Source: Zasmidium citrigriseum (Eukaryota > Ascomycota > Dothideomycetes > Mycosphaerellales > Mycosphaerellaceae). From it: 64,000 bases of DNA. The stretch spans positions 310,001 to 374,000 of the forward strand of contig NHNW01000058.1 in NCBI GenBank assembly GCA_002786025.1, given 5' to 3'. Under the pieces are notes generated by a model. It worked only from the letters and a program-made list of their open reading frames with translations, searched no databases and had not been told where the DNA came from. Positions 11,286 through 21,703 of this stretch are shown here, piece by piece. Made by a program: the position numbers and the translations under genes. Positions within the stretch are counted from its first letter, which is position 1. Each line of letters opens with the position of its first letter.

Positions 11286-11672
11286 GTTTCGAACGTTGAA
11301 GAGCTTGTCTTGTTGAGTGAAATGTCCAGACAAGTTCTGCTTAAGTGCTGTGCCGCTCGGGAAACTCGCGAGTGAGTCAAGACATCCGCGGAGCAAGGGC
11401 ACTTGATGCCTGGCACGCATCGAAGGGTCCATTGAAGTTGACATATGCAGAATAAAGCGAACTCGCACGTTCCAAAGACTCAGTCATTCACACGAGCTAT
11501 GCTGTTGAAGCTCACTTGATGATACATCGTCCAGACTATGGCTCTCACTGGGCATAAAATTGGTCGACAGCGGCCTTGACCCTAATTCGCTTCGCCCTCA
11601 CATCTTCCATAGACCATTTGTCTGAAATCTTTCCTCACATACCTCCGACACCTCTTCCCCATACTCGGTTCT
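11286..11672. other. intergenic, no feature seen
   Basis: Leader of one small gene and 3' flank of the next. No supported feature. Confidence 0.4.
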
Positions 11673-12079
11673 CTATGCTCCAACCCCTTTCAACACCTCT
11701 TCTTCCCCAACAACATTAGCGATAGCCACCATCTCACTACTGACCACCCCCAACCCAACTCCCACAACAGGCGGCAACACTCCTAGGCTGGCCAGCTCGA
11801 TAAGGCTGCTGCTCAAACTCGGCGGCCACGAAGCCGTATAGACTAACCACCGCGGACTTCTTTCTTCCCACTGGAAGCGTTTGGAGAGGCGACCGGGGAA
11901 GATGCGATGGTGCTGATGGTGATGGTTTGGGACTATCCGCCATACGGTCGAGTCAGCAGCTAATCAAGGGGGTCCAATTGGGGCGCCACGGAAGGTTTGT
12001 TGGACTTACATTGGTGGTTGTGCCTTTTCTTCTCCCTGCTCTGCAGATGACGTTTGATCGAGGAGAAGACGTTACCCAT
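11673..12079 (-). CDS. Small protein with N-myristoylation-like start (putative)
   Basis: Exons 12079-12010 and 11932-11673 give 109 residues; the 77-base intron has GTAAGT, a GCTGACTC branch and GGATAG. The start MGNVFSSIKRHLQ fits the N-myristoylation signal (Gly2, Ser6) and is followed by a strongly basic stretch (REKKRHNHQ) and His-rich residues. Such a protein would sit on the inner face of a membrane. The C-terminal half has an apolar run (LGVLPPVVGVGLGVV). No family recognised. An open frame just upstream (12455-12072) might instead contribute a first exon, so the model is uncertain. Confidence 0.4.
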
Positions 12080-12479
12080 GTGTCAGGTCAGGCGCAGAAT
12101 GCATGTGCAAGGTCGGGTTGAGTGCAGACAGGCGCGCGTGGGTGGGCTTACATGCGTTGCAGAATGGTGGGATCGTTGGGTTGTATGGGTTGGGGAGTAC
12201 AGAGAGGGGTTGGTTGGCCGGTGTGACTGGGACGATGGATGGGCGATTCGCTGGTTGGGAGATGTTGGTGTGACCCGATTTCGAGGATTTGGCTGAAGAC
12301 TTCTTTTTCGATTTTTCGGCTATCAGTACAGTGTGTGTACTCCAACAGGCATCTTCATGACCTGTATGGAAGTACACCGATTCGTTCATGTCCAGCAACA
12401 CCACAGAGTTTTGAGCCCCTTTGGCTAGCCCATCCTTAACGCCGTCGTCCATCACAGTAGTCAGAGCAGATCGTTTCGT
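12080..12479. other. intergenic or unassigned exon
   Basis: An open frame of 127 codons on the minus strand (12455-12072) fills most of it. It has low-complexity Ser/Lys and Pro/Asn composition and no recognisable motif. It could be a 5' leader or an upstream exon of the MGNV-start gene. Confidence 0.3.
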
Positions 12480-13328
12480 TCATGCCGGTGGTGCACCCGA
12501 AGCACCTGGCGCAGTAGGGAGGCCATTGAGACCAGGCAGGTTGCCGCCAAAGCCTCCAGTTGAGCCGAAACCGCCAGCACCGCGGACAGTCTCGTCCAGT
12601 TGCTCCACAACGAGGACCTCAGGCGTGTAGATCTGTTCAACAATCAGCATAGAGTCCCACACGCCTCACTTTCGAGAAACATGCCCTCTCAACAATCAAC
12701 TGCGCAACCCTCTCCCCCACCTTAACCTCAAAATCCACATCACTCAAATTAAACAGCAAAACCTTCACCGGCCCCCGATAGTCCGCATCAATCACCCCCG
12801 CGCCCGTATCAATGCTATGCTTACTCGCCAATCCACTCCGCGGCGCAACCCGTCCGTACGTGCCTGCCGGCACCGCAATGCTGATGTCCGTGTCGACGAG
12901 CACTTTCCTTCTCGCTGGTACGACGGCTTCTTTGGAGGCGTAGAGGTCGTAGCCGGCGGCGTGGGCGGAACCGCGACTGGGTGGTTTTGCGGTTGAAGAG
13001 AGGAGTTTGACTTGGAGGGCTGGTGGGGGTGGTTCGAAGGACATTGGCGGGATTGAGGGGAGGGTGTTGCTCTGGGAGGGTATTGGGTTGGACATGGGAG
13101 GGAGAGGCGCGGTTTCGGGGGTTGGGGTGGGTGCGTCGTCGTTTAGGATCGCTGTACAGGTCAGTCGTTTGCTTGTAGTTGAAGCTAAGGGGGCTTACAA
13201 GCGACAGTGAGGTTTGGGGCGGGTTCGGTGTATTTCGTTCGCTTTGGCAGTGGTGAAGCTGGCAGACTGGGAGTCTCGTGGACGGGCTGTTCGGGCGCTG
13301 GTGTCTGGTCGTGTCGTTCGTCGGCCAT
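12480..13328 (-). CDS. dut1: dUTP pyrophosphatase
   Basis: Hydrolyses dUTP to dUMP, keeping uracil out of DNA and feeding dTMP synthesis; works as a homotrimer. All five motifs are present: [60 protein letters not shown]. Three exons: 13328-13199, 13151-12685, 12632-12480 (249 residues). The second intron is best read as GC-AG (12684-12633, 52 bases): it restores the family junction VERIYTPEV. A GT donor at 12669 would leave a 37-base intron and insert five foreign residues (ACFSK). The first 60 residues form a Pro-rich tail ahead of the core, with a possible basic signal PLPKRTKY. Confidence 0.93.
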
Positions 13329-13681
13329 TATGAAGTTGGCGGTGGAAGAAAGTGGGCCGGCAAGCAAGGCCGCGCGAGACTGACGCGACTTCCATTTGAA
13401 GCGCGTCTTAGCCAATGCTTAGCTGAAGTCACGTGAGTGTTGTGCAACGTCACCTCTTGTCGCTTCAGCTTTGGCTTCCAGGTTCCTCTCAGCTACTTTC
13501 ATGAAACCGAAGATGGTCGCCATCCCATCGACCTCAGAACTTGGTCTCTGTGCATCTTCAAGCCTGACGACTAATGAATGTTCGTTGCAGTGTACCAATG
13601 TGATCGGAGGATCTTTCGTGTCCACGAAATGAAGAATGCCATGAAGAAGCATGTAAAGCGTGACGCAGAACCCTACTCAAT
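13329..13681. other. intergenic, no feature seen
   Basis: dUTPase promoter side and 3' flank of the dehydrogenase gene. A CACGTGA sequence lies near 13430. No supported gene. Confidence 0.4.
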
Positions 13682-15045
13682 CTATGGAATGAACCTAATC
13701 GCAGCCTTCTGGATCTTGCGCTCGTTAAACAGCTCGTACGCTTCCGGTGCCTCATCAATCGACACAATCTTGTCAAACACAAAGCTCGGCTTCGCCTTCC
13801 CGCTTTGAATCAGGGCCATCAATTGAGGATCGACGCCCAAGTTGACGATACCACCCTTGATACTGACGTTCTTTACCCACCACGTCGCCACGTCGAAGCT
13901 GATGTGTCCCCTGGCAAGCGAGATCAAAGGCTCTCCCTTAGATGGTTTGGCGGCCCAGTAGACGCCTGTCAGCGCAATACCTCCGCCCGCGGCAACAAGC
14001 GCGATGGCATCATTAACAATGAAGGCTTCTTCGGGCTCGCCCAGCACATTGACGCACTCAAAGCCGCAGCAATCGCTCACTCGCTTCACACCGTTCGGCT
14101 CCAGCTTGAGAATCTGTTCCGAAGGCAGGCCTTTGCTGAGATCGATGGGGATCGCGCCGATCTCTTTCGCCTTGGCGAGACGGGAGGGTACTCGATCGAT
14201 GGAGTAGACTTTGCTTGCACCGCGCAGAACGGCTGAGTATGCTGCTAATAAACCCATAGGTCCGGCTCCATAGACAGCGACGACGTCCCCGGCTTCGAAG
14301 CCGGTCTGGCTGATGGACCACCAGCCTGTGGCGAAGATGTCCGAGAGGAGAATGTAATCTAGCTCATTGTCGAATCCAGCGGGGATGCGGCGCAGGATCG
14401 ATGAGTCGGGAGCGATCACGTACTCAGCTGGACCCCATCGTCAGCAACGATCGAGCGACAAATGTCTCGAGAGAACCTCTCACCTTGAAGTCCACCGACA
14501 TCAGGGCCCAGGATATCTCCTGCACCGTAGAACAGTGGAGTCTCGCCAGGGTCGAAAACCTCGCCGGCCAGGATGATAACTCGATCACCGACTTTGTAAT
14601 CTGTGACATCTTTGCCGACTTCAGCGACGACACCGACGCCCTCGTGGCCCAGGATGTAAGGGACGTCATCGGCACCGAACAGGCCGTGGTAGGTGTGGAG
14701 ATCTGTGCCGCAAACTATGTATATGGTCAGCTTTGATATTTCTTTTCGGGACACAAGAAAAATGATCTTACTCGCGGCCGTCGTGATCCGGATCAAGAGT
14801 TCAGAGTCGTTTTGGATGCGTGGCTTGGGGACTTCGCGGACGCAGACGTGGTTCACGCGGCCTTCCCACATTACGGCTTTCATAGTGCCTTGGTGAGAGA
14901 TGAAGCTGCTTTGCTCCTGGACGACGGGGATTGAGACGGTATGGCCGTTCATGGTTTTCTGGGCGACATCGAATGCCGCCTTCCCTGGTTTGTCGGTCAC
15001 TTCGGGAGAGGGCGTCGTTCTGATCGGAAGGATGGGGTGAGGCAT
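13682..15045 (-). CDS. Zinc-type alcohol/formaldehyde dehydrogenase-like protein
   Basis: Medium-chain dehydrogenase/reductase. Exons 15045-14772, 14714-14484 and 14427-13682 give 416 residues; the introns (57 and 56 bases) have GTAAGA/CATAG and GTGAGA/TCCAG ends. Catalytic-zinc residues are visible in ICGTDLHTYHG and GHEGVG; the nucleotide fold has VAVYGAGPMGLLAAYSA. GGLQAEYVIAPDSS is typical of the family. It most resembles the glutathione-independent formaldehyde dehydrogenase branch. Odd: the lobe that normally holds four structural-zinc cysteines (between DRVIILAGE and GGLQAEYV) has no cysteine. About 50 residues precede the catalytic domain. The true substrate is unknown. Confidence 0.85.
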
Positions 15046-15779
15046 GCTGGACTTCGGGGAGCTTGACGGTCTTCTTGATACTACAATACATCGAGACTGC
15101 CGTGCGCTCTCTTATACACCTGTGGTGTGTGAGCTTTAGCCCTCCATCTCATCTTTACGAGGCTGATCAAATCGCAGTTCCCATGACCCTGCTAGACGAG
15201 CTGAGACCACTATTCTCATCCATCAAGCCAACACAATCACACTCGGAGTAACGGAATAATCCTGGCCTTTCAGCTGCAAGAGTCTCGTTTTCGGAATATG
15301 GCGCTCTGACCACCCCCTTCTTCATGCGGTAAGGCTGTCCGAAAGAGGCCGCCCAGCTGTGTATAAGCACTAGAAGCGTGGTCGCCGGGGACCTTGAGTA
15401 AGTGCTTAGCTGAAGAGACTATGACTCCCGTATTCATATAGTCGTCAGCGCTTGTTGTCAGTAGCGAGACATTCAGATGCTGAGAGCTCCGTCTGCGATG
15501 TGGCTGGAGTCGAAGGCTGAGTTCCTGCCGAAGCCGAAGCTTGACTTTGGGATGATGAATGATCGGGACACCTGAGTTGGTTTGGTCGTAATCACTAGTA
15601 CCCTATCTCTTAGTTGGTTTGTAACTAACATACTATTTTCTTGAGCAATCACAAGCGCCCAGCAAATATCTCCTCACGACCAGCCAAGACAGCCGATGTA
15701 TATCTCACCTCCGCCTGCAAGTACTCCATCAGCATATGCGACACCAGATCTAGACCTTAAGCTTACCCACACAGATCCT
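15046..15779. other. intergenic, no feature seen
   Basis: Promoter side of the dehydrogenase gene and 3' flank of the small membrane protein gene. No supported feature. Confidence 0.5.
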
Positions 15780-16073
15780 CTACTGTTTCGATTGTCCATG
15801 CTCCTCTCCCTGTTCCTGTTCCCCCTGCGGTCCCCACGCTCCGTATTTCTTCTCACAATACAACCCCAACCAGGTAAGGACGGTGAAGGACAAGAACCAC
15901 CAGATGTTGAGTGGAGCAGCCCCCGGCAAATAATGATGCAGGGGTCCGAACTGTGTCATTCCGAACCACCAGCAGATACTGCTGAGCGGAAGGTTGAACC
16001 AGATCAAGAGGCGACCGGTGAAGGTTTTCATGCTGGCGAAGGGCTCGATACATTCTGAGTAGAAGCCGCCCAT
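15780..16073 (-). CDS. Small two-segment membrane protein, unknown
   Basis: 97 residues starting MGGFYSECIEPF in good context (GACCGCCATGG). Two apolar, Trp-rich segments (LLIWFNLPLSSICWWFGM and NIWWFLSFTVLTWLGLY) separated by a short loop suggest a hairpin in a membrane. The tail is polar (GEQEQGEEHGQ). No family recognised. The frame is single-exon and the amino acid pattern is protein-like, but no motif confirms it. Confidence 0.5.
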   Translation of the reverse strand: MGGFYSECIEPFASMKTFTGRLLIWFNLPLSSICWWFGMTQFGPLHHYLPGAAPLNIWWFLSFTVLTWLGLYCEKKYGAWGPQGEQEQGEEHGQSKQ

Positions 16074-16804
16074 GGCGGTCGGGTGATCTTGGTGATGTCA
16101 AAGAGGTGGCTAGGGGTTGTGGGCTTTTGGCTGAGGATATTCGAGAGGGACGTGGCAAGCGTGTGATACGGCACGGCTTCTCTTTCCTTTCGACGGACAG
16201 ACGCCTCGGCTCCAAGCTAGTTTGTGGTGCTCCGCGGACACTTACACAGCACGCAGGGTCCCGCGGAGGCTATTGAAGCTATCGGGCTGCGGCCTTGCGG
16301 CGCAACCTACATCACACGGAGCCTCGAGCAGATAATTCCTCTTGATCTCCGTCTCCAATCTTGCCATCCGACTTGCACCGATTGGCATCGACTCGTCTTC
16401 ATTCTTTGAAAGGGCACACCAAGTGGTCCTCTGGCAAACTCGAATATTTTCGCCATAGCTACTTCCCTGGCGCAGGGTCTGGAGCTCTTGAGCTACAAAA
16501 CATCTGTCTTCGATGTACGACTGAGCTACAAAACATCTGTCTTCGATGTACGACTGTGATTGTACAAACTTCTTTCTGATATGTGTCAGACGCCGTCTCC
16601 AGAGCTTGTTGCAGGCTTCGCACAACGGTCTGAAGAGGGCATCGATACTCGGTACTCCGTTCGCCCGCGAATGAAGTCCTCGGATTATTTAGCATGACTC
16701 ATGAGCTACCCTTGAGGATCTCCCATCCATGGTTACAAAAAAGGACTTGGTTCCCTCTACTCGCAATCGGCGAACTTCTAGTTTCGAACAATTTCCAGCT
16801 CACC
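16074..16804. other. intergenic with a short tandem repeat
   Basis: No gene seen. A 33-base direct repeat lies inside at 16489-16554. Otherwise probable promoter sequence of the flanking genes. Confidence 0.5.
16489..16554. repeat. 33-bp tandem direct repeat, two units
   Basis: The unit beginning TGAGCTACAAAACATCTGTC occurs twice back to back with no mismatch that I can see. It is outside any supported gene and most likely a recent slippage or duplication. Confidence 0.85.
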
Positions 16805-17681
16805 ATGGTCTCGCACAGCGACGAAGAACTAGCAAGAGTCATCCACCGCTATGGAGAAATCGCGGACATGGTCAACCATCGAGAAATGAACCGCTTCATC
16901 GAGGAGATCAGACAAAGATGGAAGCCCTGGACGCACGAAGAGGACTGGCGTTACGACGGCTGGACCGACGAAGGCGCTTTCACAAGATGCATCTACACCG
17001 AAGCATTCTTTGATGATGTCTTTCCAGCACCGGACCCTGACACGCCTGGTAACCACTCAAGCCGAGCAAGAAGGGCAGGTGCAATTTCATCCTACCATCG
17101 ACGAGATCATGGACCATGTGGATAGGCCACCGGCCGAGCCTCTACCGCAGAGTGAAATCGCAGAGAAGCTGGATCGCCAACGCAGGGCGATACAGGAACA
17201 GCTCAGGGCTGCGGACTTCAGTGCTACACAGGCATCCGACGCGAAGCTGCCTGCAGATATTGGTCCTCTGTTCTCCATAACAAATGGCATAAAGGGGGCA
17301 GGAGTACCGACAGAGACCGCAGATACATCGCTCGTTTATCGAGATTTTGGTAGTAGCAGGTACTTTGCGAGGCCCGAAATGCCCGACGAGGTCCGCATGA
17401 GAGCCAAACGCCATCAGCAAAGGCGTGGCGAGATGCCGATTGCAGCATGGCAATTTGGCGGCTGCATACAGCATCGGAGTGTATACTATGTCCTTTCTCT
17501 GCCCGATGGGAAAAGTGACATTTCTTCGGCTACGTGGAAAATTTGGGATCGGATCGATGTTCACGTCGAAACTTATGAAAATTTGACGAAGTGGTTGGCG
17601 CATGAGACGGAGTATGTGGAGAGCAGAGAGAGAGGGGCCCAGCGGGAATGGATCGTGATGTATGATCGGTATCCTGTCTAA
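16805..17681 (+). pseudogene. SMI1/KNR4-like protein with a frame break (tentative)
   Basis: The frame opens at 16805 (CACCATGG) with MVSHSDEELARVIHRYGEIA, and after about 17049 coding continues one base out of frame to 17681. The two parts read as one protein of about 290 residues: an acidic, Trp-rich N-part (RWKPWTHEEDW) and a C-part with KLPADIGPLFSITNGIKGAG, which recalls the LP...LY..NG core of SMI1/KNR4 (SUKH) domains. I found no plausible intron of the needed length (1 modulo 3): the GTAACC...GGCAG candidate is 30 bases. Either one base was gained or there is an assembly error. SMI1/KNR4 proteins act in cell-wall and stress control in yeasts. Domain call is tentative. Confidence 0.4.
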
Positions 17682-17875
17682 GGCTGATGATGATAGGGAA
17701 ACCTTTCACAAGCATACGGGATTTGGGTTCCTGCAAGCGAGAGGCACTGTTGTCAAAAGCCTTTCTTCATGAAGGGATGATCGGCTTGCCGGCCCAGCAC
17801 CAGAAAATGTTAACCCTTCGAGCCGTCTCTTCCACTGGATTCAACAACGGCAATCATCTCTTCTTCAGCGGCGCC

Positions 17876-18360
17876 ATGGCCGTCCGAACTCGCCAGTATT
17901 GGAAGCGACTGCTCACAAACGCCTTCATCCTGACCATATGGATCTTGCACAGACTCTACCTTCCTGCACCGGCCATCGACAAAAGACTCGAGCATGTAGC
18001 AACGCAACTCGATATCCTCGCGGCACGGGATCAGTTGGCGATTGAACTGCTTTCTCCTGGACTCTTTGGTCTGAGTGCGTTTTCGAGCCGGTCGGGATTT
18101 TTGGGCTGCTCACTGTAGCTTTCATGCGCCCTCGCCGAGACTCTGGGGCTTGTTGCGGCGCAATCAATGCTTATTTCATTGCTTGGAGATGAGCAGGGTC
18201 GCTCGCTGTTTTGGGCGGATGCTCTGATTGCGGTCTCGTCACTGCTGACTCTGGGATATGCGTCTCTATTTGGAGTATGGATGGCTTGCCTGATTATTAG
18301 GACTATCCTGGCATTCAGGGAGATTGGGGATACCAGTAAATCAAATGTGGGTTGTAGTTG
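17876..18360 (+). pseudogene. Membrane protein frame interrupted by TAG (putative)
   Basis: Starts MAVRTRQYWKRLL at 17876 (GCGCCATGG). A hydrophobic segment (NAFILTIWILHRLYLP) follows, then a polar helix. A TAG at 18116-18118 stops the frame, yet the same frame continues for 75 codons with a good membrane segment (LIAVSSLLTLGYASLFGVW then MACLIIRTILAF). CAG to TAG is a transition, so a nonsense mutation is possible; a cryptic intron of length divisible by three is the alternative. The 3' end is not resolved and runs antisense into copy A of the module family. No family recognised. Confidence 0.3.
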
Positions 18361-18383
18361 TGCCGACATGTCTCGACTTCTCT

Positions 18384-18947
18384 TCATTCCTCGAAAGGAC
18401 ACATCAACCTGTCTTCATGCTCAGGCCACAGCTCCGCGTAAACCTCACGAGCTAGTCGCCATTCCCAGTCATTTCCCCACTCGCCGTCAGATCTGGATAT
18501 CGTCAGCCTCGTGCTTCAAATACCAGACACTTGGGGTATGTACGTGATCCCAACACACTCTGGGGCAAGCATATACGCCCTCAACATAATGCATGCCACG
18601 ACGGTATCGTAAGGCTTCCGAGCTGTCTTGCAGTACCGCTTCTCGGTGTTTCCGACTTCGATCAGGAACAGCTCGTGACCGTTATCCTCCACGCCGTTGA
18701 TTGCAATCCCTTGCTCCTTGTCCACGAGTGGTGCACTTCGGTTCTTGGAGCCCCAGTTGGCGTTCGGCCAGTTTCCACACAGAGGAATGTCTAGCTCTTC
18801 GATGATCCGACGGGTATCACGAACGAGGCGTGGCCAGGCTCTCTGCCACTTCTCGGAGTCCCAGTCGTGGACCTTGAAGGAATGCGAGTATCTGTCCATC
18901 GTATTTCAGCTGCAGTCATTGGATTCAAAATGATTGACGTACCCCAT
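18384..18947 (-). CDS. HET-N module, stand-alone copy A
   Basis: Unrecognised protein of 153 residues, one of five local paralogs (working name: HET-N module). Exons 18947-18943 (ATGGG only), 18891-18544 and 18492-18384; introns of 51 bases each, GTACGT/GGACAG and GTACAT/TCCAG. Shared features: MGYSH start, WQRAWPRLV, YCKTARKPYD, VVACIMLRAYMLAP, then SDGEW, VYAELWP and a C-terminal CPF where other copies have CPW. No signal peptide or membrane segment; predicted soluble and intracellular. Most distant of the array from the HET gene. It is the only copy on the left side of the two secreted-protein genes. Confidence 0.75.
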
Positions 18948-19496
18948 TCTGACTCAATGAACTCGTTGACGGTGGAAATGGTCCCAAATTGAATGAACTT
19001 GATCGTCGCAATCCGTAAAGTTCATGGATTATTGTCTTGAGGTTGACTTTGTGACCGTCGTGACGAACATTTGTCGATGCATGCTGAGCATTTATGGACG
19101 TTTCTTGCCCGCAGCCTCAAGGCAGCGAGCAACGATTTCACATTCCGCGAGCTGAGGTGCCTAGCAGAGGAATGTTGAAGCTTGCTTCATTGCTGGAAAG
19201 TGCAGCTGCAGCCTGGTGATCTCGTGCAAGTTTGTTTGAGGAACAGTGATGGAACTGTATATCCGATGCTTCTCGTTGTGCAATGCACGAAAGAGGCATT
19301 TATGATTCTGAAACATTCGCATTGCTCTCGGTTTCTGGCTCGATAGCGGTCAGCCCAGTCAGGTAAGGGATGCGGAGAATTCGACCACTCTGACCCGCGA
19401 ACACAATGGTAGCCTGATATTCTAGGGCATTCACGGCTGAACTCCAAGATCGGTGCACTGATCGTGGAGATGTTTTCCGTGCCGAAAAAACCACGA

Positions 19497-19513
19497 TTCA
19501 TCCGAGCCGATAT
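19497..19513 (+). repeat. 17-bp motif shared by both SSP upstream regions
   Basis: TTCATCCGAGCCGATAT occurs here, 547 bases upstream of the first secreted-protein start, and again at 21110-21126 upstream of the second. It may be a regulatory site or a remnant of the duplication. Confidence 0.6.
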
Positions 19514-19950
19514 CTCGGCAGAGGCAGGTGTAGTCTCAGCGCTCAGATGGCTTGGCTAAGAGTACGCTCAATACGACTACACGATGGCAGATACGATGAT
19601 ACAAAGCTCAATCCATGAGTGATATCAATCACAAGACCATTCATTCGGCAGAACGCTGACCAATTGGATTTTGCAAACTCTGTTTCAATCAGGCTATCGT
19701 GACACTGAGACTAGGCTCGAATCAGAAGACCACCTCAGCCCGACTTCTTACTACACCTCGGTCTAGAAGATACTTGTGCTTCCATCAGAGGCCAGACAGC
19801 CCGCATGATCACTTGACCACTCAAGCCAAGTCAACAACGGCTTGCCAATGCGCCGGAAAGGTCTCACCTCAAGGAGGCAGCCTGGACAATGGCAGCATTG
19901 GCAGAAGCAAGAGATTGATAGGTTTCACCGGAAAAGGCGAAGAACGAACA

Positions 19951-19957
19951 TATAAAA
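19951..19957 (+). promoter_or_regulatory. TATA box of SSP1
   Basis: TATAAAA lies 109 bases before the ATG at 20060. The second secreted gene has a TATA element at nearly the same distance, which supports both. Confidence 0.6.
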
Positions 19958-20059
19958 GGTCGTCATCTGGTAGAGTATTCAGCATCATCAACACAGATTC
20001 GAACCAGCTTTCACTCAACACATCCAACTGTCCCGGCTCTTCAATCTCCTCCAACCAAA

Positions 20060-20410
20060 ATGAAGTTCACCATCGTCGCCATCATCGCTGCAATCAGCTC
20101 CGTTGCTGTTGCTCAAAGCCCAAGACCATGGTGCAACCGTGGCACCGCTGGCAACGGTAAATGCGAAGAGGCCGGGCTTTGTAAGTATCAAGATTGGCAA
20201 CATCGGGTACCGTGCCTAACGACTTGACAGTCACGTTCTGCTGCGCTGCTGCAAGGGGTGGCAACTACGTCAACGAGAAGCAGGTGAGTGGAACTCCGAA
20301 TGAATTGCAGGCTGCTTACAACGTCCGCTGACTTTCGATGGCAGGACGCCTACGACGCTGGACTCGGCGCTTGCGACAACGGCCAGGGAACGGTCATGTG
20401 TGCCGCATAG
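20060..20410 (+). CDS. Small secreted six-cysteine protein SSP1
   Basis: 79 residues in three exons: 20060-20180, 20231-20283, 20345-20410; introns 50 and 61 bases (GTAAGT/TGACAG, GTGAGT/GGCAG). Signal peptide MKFTIVAIIAAISSVAVA, then a mature chain of about 60 residues with six cysteines in the order C-C-CC-C-C (WCN, KCE, FCC, ACD, MCA). Such small, disulfide-rich secreted proteins act in fungi as effectors, antimicrobial peptides or interaction factors; I do not recognise this family and assign no activity. Tandem paralog of the gene at 21826 with identical exon lengths (121, 53, 66). Lies on the opposite strand to the HET-N modules that surround it. Confidence 0.85.
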
Positions 20411-20639
20411 ATCACTCAATGCTTGGCAAGGGCAGGAGAGAGGACTTCTGAAGGTTGATCAACATCGTGTTGTGCCGCTTCTGTTAGATGACAATTCTCC
20501 GGAAACGATATCCTTGTTCGAAGTTGTTTGCTTTTCATCCGTGATCATCGATGTCTGTGGCATGAGCCCTTTGAAGCCCACAGTTCTCTCAAGTAAGCTG
20601 AGCAGAGCTCTGGTACATACCGGTATCTTGTTAAAAGTT

Positions 20640-20930
20640 GCAGGTATTACTGATAATACAAACACTTCTGAGATCTGGAGCATCTGTTAGATCTCCCAAA
20701 GATGATGGGTTTATATGTGCTCTGACCACTCCTCGCTGTCTTCGGTGTCTCAACACGGACAAGCAGTCCAAGTGAGTGGCACTGCATTGTGCTGTCCGGT
20801 ACTCTTGTCTGTTGGTTTCCTTGAGAGGGTCGTTGACGACTTCGATTATCGACGGACTCGACGATGAGCTTGGTATCTTGAAAGACGTCTGGCCGTTCCA
20901 CTCCCAAGTCAGGCGCTCATTGAAGGAAAG
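20640..20930 (-). pseudogene. decayed HET-N module copy (relic)
   Basis: The minus-strand sequence around 20894-20854 aligns with the intact copies where they read WPTLVEDAKLIIETA; here the relic reads RPDVFQDTKLIVESV, and about 31 of 44 bases match copy B over this core. Frame continuity, the CKTARKPYD region and the splice sites are gone. The match is short, so this is a suggestion, but its position within the array and matching strand support it. Confidence 0.35.
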
Positions 20931-21109
20931 TTCACAAGGGCGGGCGGTGGTCTTATATTCAACCGCTGTACAGGGCTGCGCTGCCACATCCAATCACTAA
21001 TTGATTTTGTTGGCCTCGAAATTGATATTGGCCGATTCTGGATCTACCTCTCATGACCCTTCGTTCATTCGTATGATCTTATTGAACAGCTGAGCCAAAT
21101 CAACCATGC

Positions 21110-21126
21110 TTCATCCGAGCCGATAT
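21110..21126 (+). repeat. 17-bp motif, second instance
   Basis: Same 17 bases as at 19497-19513, here 700 bases upstream of the SSP2 start. Confidence 0.6.
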
Positions 21127-21703
21127 ATACGCGGCGAGTAGACTCAATGCGCCGACTTCGTGAGACAGACACGACACACGAGAATACGAATTATCTTGAC
21201 GACGACATCTTGTTGCAGAGTGACGACATTCTAGAGCCTGATGATGTTCACCAAGTTGATTAGCAAATGCTATGGAGTCTCCATAAAGCTTGCGGTAAGG
21301 CTGTCACATACTTGTATGTTGGAAACTACAACCAACCGACAGCAGATACCTAGGTTGCTACGACTCTTCGTCTATTTGGTTTGAGTCCGAACTTCAGATG
21401 CCGTCTCACTCGTAGTGAAACATTCGATCAGATAGTCCTCGCTGCGCCGGGGCTAAGTATCGATCCGTGTCCACGAAAAGCAGCCTCATGCCGCAGTCTG
21501 GACCATGTTCAAGAGTCTAGATCATCGTAACCTTCCATATGGTAATCTCGTCAGCCTCGAAGACCTTCTGAGCGCGGGATAGGCAGACCTCATGGCTCGC
21601 GAATTCAGCGAGCTGGTCTCACCACTTGAGAGACTTGTCGGACAATCTCAGGACTCTCAGGAGGCAGCTGACTCTGAAGTCGAGAACTCCGGCGATTGTT
21701 GGA

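Larger units (their letters stand above)
18948..20059. other. intergenic: promoters of copy A and SSP1
   Basis: About 1.1 kb without a supported gene. It must hold the promoters of copy A (minus) and the first secreted-protein gene (plus). Contains a 17-base sequence repeated upstream of the second secreted gene (19497-19513) and a TATA box (19951). Confidence 0.5.

Noticed and set aside
12072..12455. Independent 127-codon gene on the minus strand
   Set aside because: Low-complexity composition and no motif; it may be the leader or first exon of the neighbouring small gene, so it was not called separately.
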